From Thermomucor indicae-seudaticae (Eukaryota > Mucoromycota > Mucoromycetes > Mucorales > Lichtheimiaceae), in the NCBI GenBank assembly GCA_000787465.1, contig JSYX01000105.1:1-64000 (forward strand): 64,000 nucleotides of DNA. The letters run 5' to 3'. Under the pieces are notes generated by a model. That model was not told the DNA's origin, ran no database searches, and was given only the letters and a program-made list of their open reading frames with translations. This document shows, piece by piece, positions 44,106-56,488 of the stretch. Every line of letters starts with the position of its first letter. The first letter of the stretch is position 1. A program made the translations under genes and the position numbers.

Positions 44106-47100
44106 TTAAGCACGGACATCTACCAGTACGCGTTGGTTGATACCACCAGCGACTGGCAGGTAGGTGCTTCCCATTAGATACAGATCGACCTCACGGGCGC
44201 ACAGACGACCTTCGTTGATACCGTGGACAATCAATGACTGACCGCGACGACAGTCACCAGCAGCAAAAACACCAGGTACAGAAGTCTGGAACTTGCCCTT
44301 GGGAGTTTCAATGTTGGTTCTGCCGTCTTGCTTAAGCGAGAGTTGCTTGATAAGTGCTTCCTCAGGACCCAAGAAGCCCATGGAAAGGAGAACCAGGTCG
44401 GCCTCAAAGAATTGCTCAGAGCCAGGGATTTCCTTCATCGACCAGCGACCAGCATCGTCCTTGGTCCATTCAACACGTACAGTATTGATACCCTTGACGT
44501 TGCCATCAGCGTCGGCAACAAAGTTCTTGGACAGGACGCAGTATTCACGGGGATCCTTGCCAAAGTGGGCTTGGACTTCAGCATGACCATAGTCAACCTT
44601 GAAGACGCGAGCAAATTGTGGCCAGGGGTTGTCACTGGCACGAGTGTTGGGTGGTTGAGGCAAAAGTTCAAAGTTGACTATAGACTTGCAGCCGTGACGG
44701 AGAGCAGTACCAATACAGTCGTTACCAGTGTCACCACCACCAATAACAATGACATGCTTGTCCTTGGCAGAGAGGTAGTGACCATCCTTCAATCCAGAGT
44801 CTAACAGAGACTTGGTGTTGGCTTGCAAGAACTCCATGGCAAAGTGGATACCGTTACTCTCGCGACCAGGGATCTTGAGGTCACGTGGCCATGTGGCGCC
44901 AGTAGCTACGATGACGGCGTCGTTTTCGGCGCGGATCTTGTTGGCGTCAATATCGACACCAATATGAGCGTTCGGGACAAAAGTGATACCCTCAGCAGCC
45001 ATCAGGTCAAGGCGGCGCTGGACGATCTTCTTGTCGAGTTTCATGTTCGGAATACCGTACATCAAGAGACCACCCATGCGGTCATTGCGGTCATAGACTG
45101 TCACCGTGTGGCCTGCCTTGTTGAGCTGATCGGCGGCGGCGAGACCGGCGGGGCCTGAACCAATAATGGCAATTTTTTTGCCAGTGCGTTGAGCAGGAGG
45201 GTTGGGCTTAATCCAACCTTCCTCAAAGCCGCGGTCAATGATGGCGCATTCGATGCTCTTGATGGCCACAGGTGGTTCATTGATGCCAAGAGTACACGAG
45301 TTCTCACAAGGAGCTGGACAAACTCTAATCAAGACGACAGTTAGTGCATTGATTGTAGAACCAATTCCAAGATTTAAATAACACACCTGCCTAAATGTAG
45401 ATGTTAGCGTCTGTTTTTCATGGAACATGCAAGAATACAAAGGAGACTTACCAGTGAATTCGGGGAAGTTGTTTGTCATCAACAAGCGATCCAAAGCATC
45501 CTTCCAGTTGTCCTTGTAGACGAGCTCGTTCCACTTGGGAATAATGTTACCAATAGGACAGCCAGTGTCCGACTGGCAGAAAGGCACACCGCAGTCCATG
45601 CAGCGAGCAGCTTGTTCGTGAAGCTGAGGACGGGTCAAGCGGTAGTTGATTTCCTCCCAGTCGCGAGCACGCTTCTTGGAGTCACGGTAACCTTCGCCTC
45701 GGCGCTTGTACTTCATGAAACCACGGACCTTGTCAAGCTTGGCGCGGCGAGCCAAGATAGCTTCTTCATCCAGCAAGCTGTCCTCGACGTCTTCAACAAC
45801 GGGTTCAGCGGCGGCCGCAGGTGCTTCGACCTTCTTGTGTTCGCACTCGACTTCCTTCTTGAGAGCAGCTTGTTCCTTTTCGGCGCGTGCCTTCATCAAC
45901 AGGTTGCGGTACTCGATAGGCATGACCATGACGAACTTGGGCAGGTAAGCGTTGAAGTTCTTGAGGACACGGTCGGCGACTTCAGAGCCAGTGTAGTGGC
46001 GGTGGTCTTCAATCAAGTCGCGCAATTCGGCGATACGCTCATCGTCGTTCACGGTTTCCAGCTCGACCATTTCCATGTTGACGTTCTGCTTGAACGTACC
46101 GTTCAGGTCCAAGACGTAAGCAATACCGCCAGACATGCCTGCAGCGAAGTTGCGGCCCGTGCCGCCGAGGATAACAACACGACCACCGGTCATGTACTCA
46201 CAACCGTGGTCACCGACACCTTCACAGACAGCAATGGCACCAGAGTTACGGACGCAGAAACGTTCGGCAGCAACACCACGGAAGAAGGCACGACCCGAAG
46301 TGGCACCGTACAAGCAGACGTTGCCGACAATCACGTTCTCCTCAGACTTGAAGACCGAGTTCTTGGGCGGGTAAATGGCGATCTTACCGCCAGACAAGCC
46401 CTTGCCGACATAGTCGTTGGCGTCGCCTTCGAGTTCAAAGAAGATACCAGGGGCAAGGAAGGCACCAAGCGATTGACCAGCAGAACCCTTGAGCTTCACG
46501 TGGATGGCATCCTTGGGCAATCCGTTTTCGCCGTGACGCTTCGAGACGTGGTATGAAAGCGTGGTACCCAGAGCACGATCCGTGTTGACAACGTCGGCTT
46601 CGATCACAACCTTCTGAGTCTTGTCGGCCAGCACGACCTCGGCCTCGTCCACCAAGTAGTTGTCCAGGCGGGTGTGGAGGTTGTGGCGTTGCTTGGTCAC
46701 GCAGTAGTTGGCCACACCGGGACGCAGAGATTCGGCTGGAGTCAGGATGGGAGTCAAGTCGAGGTTGGCGGTCTTGTAGGTGCGGAGGGACTCGTTCACG
46801 CGGAGGTACTCGGCATGACCGACCATGTCGTTGATCTTGCGGAAACCGAGCTTAGCCATGATGGAACGCATTTCTTCGGCCAGGTAATAGAAGAAGTTGA
46901 CCACGTGTTCTGGCTTGCCTTCAAACTTCTTGCGGAGCTCAGGGTCTTGAGTAGCAATACCAACAGGGCAAGTGTTCTTAAAATGATATACTGTGATGAG
47001 TTATCCCTGTTTTTTCGTAGACACATAGGATCGGGATAGATGGTGAAAACTTACCAAGTGGCACTTGCGCATCATGGTACAACCCAAAGCGATCAAAGGT

Positions 47101-50100
47101 GTAGTAGCGAAACCCCATTCTTCAGCACCGAGCAAGCATGCAATGACAGCATCGCGACCGGTCTTGATTTGACCGTCGGTCTGGACAACGACACGCCCAC
47201 GCAAGTCGTTGAGGACCAGAGTTTGATGGGTTTCGGCCAGACCCAATTCCCAAGGCAAACCAGCGTACTTGATACCAGTCCAGCGAGAAGCACCCGTGCC
47301 ACCATCATGACCAGAAATCAAAATGTGATCCGCGCGAGCCTTGGCCACACCGGAAGCGACAATACCAACACCGACTTCAGATACCAGCTTGACAGAGACA
47401 CGAGCACGAGGGTTCGAGCACTTCAAGTCATAGATCAGTTGCTTCAAATCTTCAATAGAGTAAATGTCGTGGTGAGGAGGAGGCGAAATCAAACCAATGC
47501 CCTGTTGTAAAGAGCGCGATTAGTAAACATCAAGCCAATTGTGGTCTATTTTAAACTTACAGGAGTGGTCTTTCGAGTGCTGGCAATTTCTTCAGAAACC
47601 TTGGTACCCGCCAATTCACCACCTTCACCAGGCTTGGCACCCTGAGCCATCTTGATCTGAAGCTCGTTCGAGTCAGAGAGGTAGTAGCTGGTGACACCAA
47701 AACGACCAGAGGCAACTTGCTTGATAGCCGAGCGCATGGTGTCGCCGTTGGGCAATGGAATCGAACGTTCAGGCTTCTCACCACCTTCACCAGTGTTGGA
47801 CTTGCCGCCCAATCTGTTCATGGCAATAGCGAGAGACGAGTGAGCCTCCATGGAAATCGAACCGTAAGACATGGCGCCAGTGACGAAGCGCTTGACGATT
47901 TCGGTCCAGGGCTCGACTTCCTCGATAGGAACGGGCTTGGCAATGTCATAGTTGAACTCGAGCATACCACGGAGAGTGCACTTCTTGATGGCTTCATACG
48001 CGTTGCGGGTGTAAGCATCATACGAGGCCTGGTTCTTTTGACGAACAGCGTCTTGCAGGTGAGCGATACCGTTGGGTTCAGCAATGTGAGGCTCGCCACC
48101 GTCGCGCCAGTGGTATTCCCCCGATTCCGGAAGTGAGACAGGCTGGACCCGGTTGCGGGTAGGATAGCCAGTCTCGTGCAGGGTCAAAGCATCGAGTGCG
48201 AAGATGTCAAAGGTAACACCCTTGATGCGAGAAGCCGTACCAGCAAAGCAGCGCGAAATCACAGAGTCATCGATACCCAAGGCTTCAAAGATCTGGGCAC
48301 CCTTGTACGAAGCCAGCGTCGAGATACCCATCTTGGACATGACCTTCAAGATACCGTTGTCGGCAGCCTTCTTGTAGTTGTAGATGAGCGAGGCAGGCGT
48401 CTGGCCTTCGTGAACGGCGCGCTCGCGGTGCAACTTCATCATGGCTTCCATGGCGAGGTAAGGGCAGATGGCATCAACACCGTAGCCAAGCAAGACGCAG
48501 AAGTGGTGGACTTCACGAGCTTCAGCCGTTTCGACCATCAAGGCAATGCGGCTACGCTGCTTGTTGCGGACCAAGTGGTGATGTACGCCACCAGCGGCAA
48601 TCAACGACGAAATAGCCACACGGTCGGCAGACACAGCACGGTCGGAGAGCACAACCACCTTGTATCCTTGTTCAATCACAGAAGAGACCTCGTTGCACAC
48701 GCGCTCCAAAGCATCGACATAGCCTTGCACGCCAGCTGACTTGGCAAACGTAATGTCGATGGTGGCAACCTTCCAGTCGGGGTAGGACTGTGACATAGCC
48801 TTGACAGCAGCCAACTCCTCCATGGACAGGATAGGCGACTTGAGAAGCAAGCGGTGGCATTGCGATTCGTCGATTTCCAGGATATTGCCCTCAGGACCCA
48901 CAGTGCATTCAAGAGACATGACGATTTCTTCACGGATGGGATCGATGGGCGGGTTGGTGACCTGAGCAAAAAGTTCACGGAAGTACTCGTAGATCAAGCG
49001 AGGCTGTTCTGCCAAGCAAGCCAATGCGGTGTCGTTGCCCATGGAACCCAAGGCTTCCTTGCCAGTCAATGCCATTGGGGTCATGATGAGGTTGAGTTGC
49101 TCGAGCGTGTAACCAAAGGCCTTGAGGCGAGGATCGGTGTTGACGGTGGTTTCGTCCAACTGGATCTCGACAGCCGGTGCCTTGCTCACCACGTCCTGCA
49201 AGGTGATTTGTTGGTTCTTGATCCACTGGACAAAGTTGCGCTTGGCGGCGGTCTGAAGCTTGAGTTGCTTGTCATCCACAATGACACCCTCGACTGTGTC
49301 GACCAGCAGCATACGGCCAGGCTGCAGACGTCCCTTTTGGACAATGGTCTCAGGATCCACATGCACGGTACCGACTTCAGAGGCACAGATCATAATGTCG
49401 TCCGAGGTGACGTAGTAACGGCAGGGACGCAGACCGTTACGGTCAAGAGAAGCACCACAGTAGCGACCGTCGGAGAAGGTGAAAAGCGCAGGACCATCCC
49501 AGGGTTCCATAAGAGAAGCAGCCCATTGGTAGAAAGCCTTCAGTTCAGGAGCCATGTTGTCGTTGTTTTGCCAGGCTTCGGGAATCATCATCATGACTGC
49601 TTCAGGCAGCGACAAGACACCGTTGATCACCAAGAGTTCCAGCACGTTGTCGAAGGCTGCAGAGTCAGAACCGCCTTCTTCAATGATTGGGTACAGGAGC
49701 TCAAGCTCGTCACCAAACTTGTCAGACACCATGACACCTTCACGTGAGCGCATCCAGTTCTTGTTGCCGCGCAAAGTGTTGATTTCACCTACGCAGCCAC
49801 AGTCAGTCTTAGCTCTCTTCCTTCAACCATTCGGATAACAGAACTTACCATTGTGAGCACACCAGCGCATAGGCTGAGCACGATCCCAAGAAGGAAAAGT
49901 GTTTGTGGAGAATCGAGAGTGCACGAGAGCAAAGTGAGTAGTGTACTGAACATTGTTCAGATCGTGGAAGTATTGGTAGACCTGGCGAGGCGTGAGCTGA
50001 CCCTTGTAGACGATGTTCTTGTTGGACAGAGAGCAGACGTAGAACCACTTGCGCATGGTGAGGGTATGAGTGGCATGCTTACGCAAGACATAGAGCTGGC

Positions 50101-50638
50101 GTTCGAAAAAGTGTTCGTCAAAGGGTTCACCGGCCTTGTGATTGGCGAGGACGACAAAAGGTTGCTCAATGACAGGTTCCTTGGACTTCGCAGCTGGACC
50201 AAGGATGGTCGAGTCGCGAGGCACAGAACGCCAGCCGAGAACACGGAGTTGCAGGTTCTTGGCTAATTCTTCAAAGACACGCTTGCTTTCCTCGGCAGTT
50301 TCGGCCTTCATGAACAGGTTACCGACAGCGTACTGACCCTCTGGAGGCAGATCGATGCCCAGCTCACGCTTGGTCTCGTTCACAAAGAACTGGTGAGGAA
50401 TACCGGTCATCACACCAGCACCGTCACCGTCACGGATATCGGCACCGCTGGCGCCTCGATGCGTCATGTTGCAAAGAATGTAGCTAGCATCCGACAAGAT
50501 CTTGTGGGATCGTTGGCCCTTAACGTGGACCATAAACCCGACACCACAGGCATCCTTTTCGAACTCGGGATTGTAAAGACCTTGGGCGGCAGGAATGGCT
50601 TCGGCCCAAGAGTTGTTGACAGCAGTAGTAGGAGACAT
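44106..50638 (-). CDS. GLT1: NADH-type glutamate synthase (GOGAT), fused large and small subunits
   Basis: Makes two glutamates from glutamine and 2-oxoglutarate. About 2,100 residues. A 30-residue propeptide precedes the catalytic Cys31 of the class II amidotransferase domain ([13 protein letters not shown]). The FMN/synthase domain carries the 3Fe-4S ligands in [16 protein letters not shown]; the GltB C-terminal beta-helix follows ([20 protein letters not shown]). The small-subunit part holds [19 protein letters not shown] and [17 protein letters not shown] (4Fe-4S), the FAD site [20 protein letters not shown] and the NAD(P) site [11 protein letters not shown]. Introns lie near 49.8, 47.5, 47.0, 45.42 and 45.35 kb. 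The last two flank a 4-nt exon (45387-45390). Stop at 44106. A pyrimidine-rich tract lies upstream of the ATG. Confidence 0.96.
45387..45390 (-). other. GLT1: Four-nucleotide micro-exon of GLT1
   Basis: The exon upstream ends ...TTCACTG|GTAAGT (last base 45452) and the next long exon starts TTAG|AGTTTGTCC (45324). Direct joining shifts the frame, and using only the first intron reads into TAA. Inserting GCAG, which sits between TTTAG and GTGTGT, gives ACT-GGC-AGA-GTT, i.e. [15 protein letters not shown], the near-invariant iron-sulfur motif. Flanking introns are 61 nt (45391-45451) and 62 nt (45325-45386). Confidence 0.85.
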
Positions 50639-52451
50639 GATTTTACACAGTAAAGAGGTGGATAAAGATGTATGTATGTACAGAAGAAGCTGCTATAACT
50701 GTTTGTTGTTGTTGTTGCTTTGTATGTATAGATGGGGGAATGTGTGTATATAATATAAGAGAAAGAGAGAGGGGAATAAGTTCTATAGCAGCAAGAAGCA
50801 GCAAGAAAAGAGAAAGAAAAAAAGAAGAAAAAAATTGTCCCTTCGATTTCAAGCCGTCTCTTTAATTGAGTGAGAGAGATCTATCGGAACCCATTCCTTT
50901 CCCGACGATCTGACGGTCCCTTATCTTCGGCCGTTGATGGCCAATCGATCTTTAGTACCCCATCTCTGCATTTTCTTCTCCAGGTCACATGCTTACTTTT
51001 TTCTACCCTATAATCCTGAATTCCGTTTCCAGGTTTCGCAATTTCTATTGTTTCAGGTCTAACCCCACGTATTATTCAGTGGTGAATACGTTGAATAAAG
51101 CAAATGGGCCCGGTATAACGTTTATCAGCAGACTCTGCATTTCTGTCGAATAGGAACAGCAAAGGCAAAACGTAAAAAAATCGCTTCGGAAAGACTCGTT
51201 ATCAAAGCATCTTATCATCCACCAACCATTTTGCAAGAAGAGTCATTCTCGTTTTACCTAAAAGAGCAGGTCCATCCCACACCAACCCGATTAATACTCC
51301 GCCCATTCTTCATCCGAGTTTCCACGTAATAAGTGTAGCGTTCTTTTCTGACAATAGAGGTTTCGATCTCGGGTGCTCTGTATTTATTCCCACACTCGGC
51401 AACAATAACAAAATTCTACAAGTCAAATGATTAAGCACAAGTTATTATTGTGGCTATATTCTTTCGACCTCGCCCTGTGTCGAGTAAAAAGCCAGAGGTT
51501 TGATGGAGTACAACCATTTTTTGATCCGGACAGCCAATCAAATTGCTTTGATGCCGCTTATCAGTTGAATTGGAAAGATCTCTTTTTCTCCAGAGATCAT
51601 CCCCACCCCACTTTGTTCCGGATCAGACCTATTCCAAGTGCATAACGTGACATGATCTGCATCCGGTGTATATGAATATAATGCGGTAAAGGAAACAGTT
51701 CGTGAATGAATGTTTTGAGACAGAAAGCTTAAGGAAAATGTTGGTAACTTTTTTCATGTGCTTTGTTTATCACGAGAGAGTTGTTTATCTTTTTGTGTAA
51801 CTCGGGAAAAAAGCCTGGAGAAGACACAAGATCTCAGCAGGACCACTTTTGTTCATTTCTTTTCTTTTCTTTTTTTCTTTCTTTTTTTTTTCTTTTTTGA
51901 TGGATACAGAAATCAGAATAAACCTGAATAAAGGCTACTATTGTAAAAGATGATGAGCCATATTTTTCGATCAGCATGACATGAAAGGGTATTATCTCGC
52001 GAAGAACCAATGCAAAAGTCTCATGACATTGCAGTTTTCGAGTCGCGGAGTAGTTCTGCGGTTCTCTGGACCAACCATGATCTCTATATGCTCTTCTAGG
52101 CGATGACTTGTCGTATTCATACACCGCAATGCCAGTACCGTGGCAATCCCGCGAAAGGCTCGTTCGAGATTATTCTACGAGGGCTGCATGCATGCACGTG
52201 TGGATGGATGTGGGTTACAGATATTTAGAATTCCGCACATGAACAGGTCTCAAGAAGCCCACTCGCGCTTGTTTTTTATCATCTTTATAATGGCCCCACA
52301 TAACAAAAGCAAATAAAACATAGATATACAATAAGAGGATATTGTTTTTAGTGAATGAGCGACATGAAAAACAAGATTTGCATAAAAGGGAAGAAAAAGT
52401 ATAAAAGGACGGGATCGCAAAAGAGAGAAAGACGTCTCCAAACTATATCAT
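50639..52451. other. Large intergenic region between GLT1 and HSF, no gene recognised
   Basis: 1.8 kb. Bases about 50755-50835 are purine-rich on + (pyrimidine on the GLT1 sense strand) and form the GLT1 5' flank. Bases 51860-51900 are a T/C-rich run. Remaining ORFs are short and without domains. The length suggests a regulated GLT1 promoter (inference). Confidence 0.55.
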
Positions 52452-55383
52452 TCATTTTTGGGTATTTTTATGTTTAGCAGTCTCCGAATCGGTGAGGTTC
52501 GACGACGGTGGTGGTGCTATATTAGTAGAAGACGACGCATTGGAACCATCCATTCCAAACGGTGTTGGCTGATTCTGTGCAATACCATAGACTTGCGCTA
52601 AAGGCACGGCAGTATAAGGGTCTTGTGGTGATGCAAACGACAGTTGATGCGGATCCATCACATATTGAGCCATTGGTACAGGTACGGGTACAAGCACGGG
52701 CACCATCGTGGGTTCTCCGCTGGTACCTGCTGGCGCTTGCTGCTGATGCGGCGCCATATACACCGAATCATAGGTAGCTGGAGGTTGATTGCTCATAGTG
52801 CTACCACCACCTAAACTTTGCCGTAAGACAGAGGGAGGCACGGTGTTGCTCTTGGACGCGCGACGCGCAGCCAATGGGCTGGGTCGCTTGTTGACGGGTT
52901 CCTGCGCTGCTGCCGCTGCCATACCACTAGTAGCAGTAGTAGTAACAACAGGTTCTTGCTGTTGGTGTTGTGAACGGCGTACGAGATGGTGTTGATATCC
53001 GTCAGCATTTTGATGCCTTAAAAAACGTTCCAAGTAGTCGACAAGTGTTAAACTTACACCAAGCATACAATCCCGCTGCTGCTGCTGCATCGACGGCGGC
53101 GCAGATGGAGAAGCATTCTCCTGCACAGTAGTACCTTGGCCGTTTTCACCAACCATCGGAGGCATAGTAGCCATGGAAGAAGAAGAAGAACCAGGTACCA
53201 CTACCTTGCCTCGTTCTTGCAGAGATGATGCACTTACTACTTCATCCTCCATCACACTGTCATAAAAACTCTTCATGTACGGATTGTTCGCTAATTCGAA
53301 CAACTTTGACTTGTCATGTGCACTAGCCGAGGAGATCATCATGCTGTAGTTGGCCGCAAACTCGCTCAAATGGTTGTCAAAGAATTCTGCGCTGAATTGG
53401 CTAGGCTTAAGGCCGAGATTGCTCGCCAACGCTTCAACGTTGCTTTGAAGAGTATCAATGTCCTCCGAAATGGCCTGTACAGACCTGGACGCCGTATCCA
53501 ATGTCTGCGAGTACGCTGTGATATGACCTGGAATATCCGTTGGCGGTGGATGATGCACGTCTTCGCTATTATTCAAGACAGTTGACTGGTTTGACACCGC
53601 CGGCGCATCCGTGCTGGATAACACTGAATAGGGCACAGGCCCGGCGCCCTGCGAGTATGCTCCTGCAGCACTTGTTGATGCTTCAAGACCTGCTGTACTC
53701 GCTTCAGTCGGATAACGCGAGTTTGGCATACGCAAGCGTAAGTTCGTCCGCAATGCATCATACAGAGCGCCAAGCGCCTTCGAGGCGCTATATGGTGTAG
53801 TAGACATACCCATCTTTCCTTTCTTATCATCATTGTTGTTACTGTTGTTGTCTTGCGAGAAGCTACTGCTCGTTCCCACACCAGCTAATGACGCAGCCTC
53901 TTCAATAAGCTTTCGGGGCACATCAGCTACACCCGCTGCAACTACAGTTTAAAGTGGGAGAAGAAAGGAAGTGTATCAGTATCCATGAGCAATCATCCAG
54001 ACTCGCAGAAAAAACAAGGAGCACATTAGCGTCGTCAAAAAGAGATCTTGTCGTACAATATAGCTGCTGTAAGGGAACAACAACTATTTCCGCCAAGCAG
54101 CACAACCGAACCAGATTTTGTTCGTCGAACCGGCAAAAAGTTTGGTGACTTGAGTGGAATAACGGTATAACAGCATACCTGTAGAATCATGCATCATAGT
54201 TGTCGTCGCTGCTGTTGTTGTTGTCGTATTGCTGCTCCCCGGTTGATCATTCGACAGCGTGCTACACTCCTTGCTTTCCTCCGATAAAATAGATTTTTGC
54301 TTACTCATGCCCAACTGGTTATTATTGCGGTCATCAGAGAACACAGCGGTCAGAAACTGAAGGATCTTGGCCATCACTTCTTGATGTCGCTGATACTTTT
54401 CACGTGCCGATAACGTTTCTTGCCACAAGATTTCGTTATCTTGATGCAGATTCTTCAAGTCTGTGCTGATAGTCGCTTGATGCTTTCGGATCGCCGTGAT
54501 ATCTTTGACGATGGAAGCCAGACTGATATTCTCAGGTTCTTCATCACGGTCACGGCTTCGTTTACGAGAAACGAGCACCAACATGTCGGGCCGACCACGT
54601 TGAAAATGAGGATTGCTAAACTCCCATATCTCATGCTTTGTGTCGCTGATCAGGACACCTTGTTGCAGGTGAGGCACTTTGTGGAAGTCATACATGTTGA
54701 GTTGTCGTACAAACGAAGCGAACGTGTTGTGTTTGTAGAATCGCGGAAGCACTGTACGTGCAAACTCTTCATGTCTTTCGACTGTTATAGATAGTATGTT
54801 AGGATAGTTATCCTTTTTCCGCTCGTTTTATCAGTTGTTGTTACCAATAAAAGAAGCGCCATCCTTAGACCAACGAATCAAATCATTTGTGGAAGGGTCA
54901 TCCACCATACTGGATCATGTATCAGAAATTTCGGTGTCAGTGAATAGAGATAAGGCCGCAGCAAACAAAAAGCTGTAATCACCTGTAAAGTTTGTTTAAG
55001 AAAGCCGGGACGTTGCGTTGGGCGGTCAAGCGCTGTGCGATGACACCTGGCGGGACAAGTGCAGGGGTCGTTGTAGTAGCAGTAGAAGCAGCCGTGGCAG
55101 TAGCGTCGGTGGTGACATCGTCAACAGGTGTACTGGTCGTGTCATTGTTGCTGCCTGTTGGCGCGGGGATCTGTCGTTTTCTACGTCCTCCGCGGCTTGA
55201 TCGAGTTTCAACAGGTGTCAAAGACCAAGATCCTGAATCGGACGAGCTCGCACCGGAAAACTGGTTGGGTGACGATGTCTGCGACGACGAAATCGATGAC
55301 GAGTAGGAACGCTTCCTGCCTGAAGTGGTCGTCATTTGCCGTCCTCGGCCAGCTCTAGCTGAACCGCGACTCGTCTGGGTCAT
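52452..55383 (-). CDS. HSF1: Heat shock transcription factor (HSF1-type)
   Basis: Trimeric winged-helix activator of heat-shock genes. From the ATG at 55383: about 120 residues rich in Ser/Thr/Arg. Then the DNA-binding domain NVPAFLNKLY (followed by MVDDPSTNDLIRWSKDGASF, EFARTVLPRFYKHNTFASFV, RQLNMYDFHKVPHLQQG) split by two short introns. Next are the linker and heptad-repeat region (SIVKDITAIRKHQATISTDL, KNLHQDNEILWQETL, VMAKILQFLTAVFSDD). The long C-terminal half is low complexity (Asn, Ser, Gln, Pro, Val), probably carrying activation function. An intron with donor near 54177 joins MMHDST to VAAGVADVPRKLIEE near 53945. About 850 residues. The stop is at 52452. Yeast and animal HSFs have the same order. 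Confidence 0.93.
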
Positions 55384-56488
55384 ATTGATAGACGACGAAA
55401 ACTGCGCAACAACGAGATTAACACTGGACTTGGGAAAGTATATATATAGACAAATAAGCGTTTACAGTGGACTGATTATTCTTGTTATCTCTTGTTCTTT
55501 GGGCCAAAAAGTCTACATTATATTGTATCCAAAGAAAGAAAGGTGTGGTAAGCAAGCCCGGATTTTAAAGAGATGCAGAAAGGAAAAAATACATTTTTTT
55601 CTCAGTCGGTCAAAAAAATATGGTGTGGGTTGGGTTAAAGAAAGACGTGCCAGGAGCAAAGTGGAAGGAAAAAGAAGGAGGGAGAGAGAGAAAAAAGCCC
55701 GTTTCGCACAAAACTGGAAAAATCGCTTTTCTGACCAAAATGGGTCGAGATTCCATATTTGGAAACATCGACAAAATCACGCGTCTGGGCAAACAAAAAC
55801 CGGCCTAAAATGGGGGGATCGTCCCAAAGTACCAGTTCCTTTAAAAAAGCAGCCTGTTTCAAGAAAAAATCGTCGTTTAGCACTAATCGCGATCAAAGAA
55901 ACAATCAGCTGACTGTCCTTCTTGAAGAGTCGCATTGCTTTCTTGCTTCTCTACAATCTGTCTAAACCAATCAAAACAGCCCATGGTATCATCAGCGCCT
56001 GAATCGTACAAACAGAGACGTGATCGTGTCTAGGACAAAACTCTTCTTCTTGATGCCGCACAGATACTCACTCTCTCGTCTTCTTCTTTGCATTACGGTG
56101 TTCTGTCGCACCTACAAGCTATCAAAACGGAGATCGGGGTTCGACACACAAAAGAAAACTCGAATCAGAAAAGTGTGTGCCCTCGGCTGGTGTACCGGGT
56201 TGGACGGCGAAACCCGTACTGGAGCAAAATGGGTCAGTCCAAATGCGAAGATGTCAGTGACACTTGATAGGTCCTAAAGACCGTATTCAGCTGCTTGAGC
56301 GCGGCAAAAAGGAAACGAGACCAATAAAGGCCTTGAAACGCTAACTGTTATCAGTGATTGAGGGAAAATTTCGGCTCCTCATCCGCTGCAAGACTAAAGG
56401 CGCACAATAATGATCTCCTGAAAATGCAGCCTTGAATAAAGGAAAAAATGCACATGATGCGTGGGTTATAAGAAGAAATCGAGATCCT
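55384..56488. promoter_or_regulatory. HSF upstream region with two HSE-like dyads
   Basis: No gene recognised in 1.1 kb between the HSF start and the end of the mpaB-like gene. TTC-AA-GAA at 55858-55865 and TTC-TT-GAA at 55919-55926 fit the nTTCnnGAAn core of heat-shock elements, 54 nt apart. Isolated dyads of this size are expected by chance at some rate, and neither forms a clear three-unit element. Confidence 0.3.

Noticed and set aside
45420..46556. Long plus-strand ORF (378 codons) opposite GLT1
   Set aside because: It lies entirely antisense to highly conserved GLT1 coding sequence, crosses an intron boundary of that gene and has no recognisable domain; it follows from codon bias of the real gene.
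48854..49747. Plus-strand ORF of 297 codons opposite GLT1
   Set aside because: Antisense shadow of the amidotransferase/synthase region, no domain.
53015..53060. Possible 41-43 nt intron in the HSF C-terminal half
   Set aside because: Donor- and acceptor-like sequences exist, but neither removal keeps the long downstream frame, while reading through does.
56086..56160. tRNA-like GGTTCGA sequence
   Set aside because: No acceptor or T-stem complementarity around it; cloverleaf cannot be drawn.
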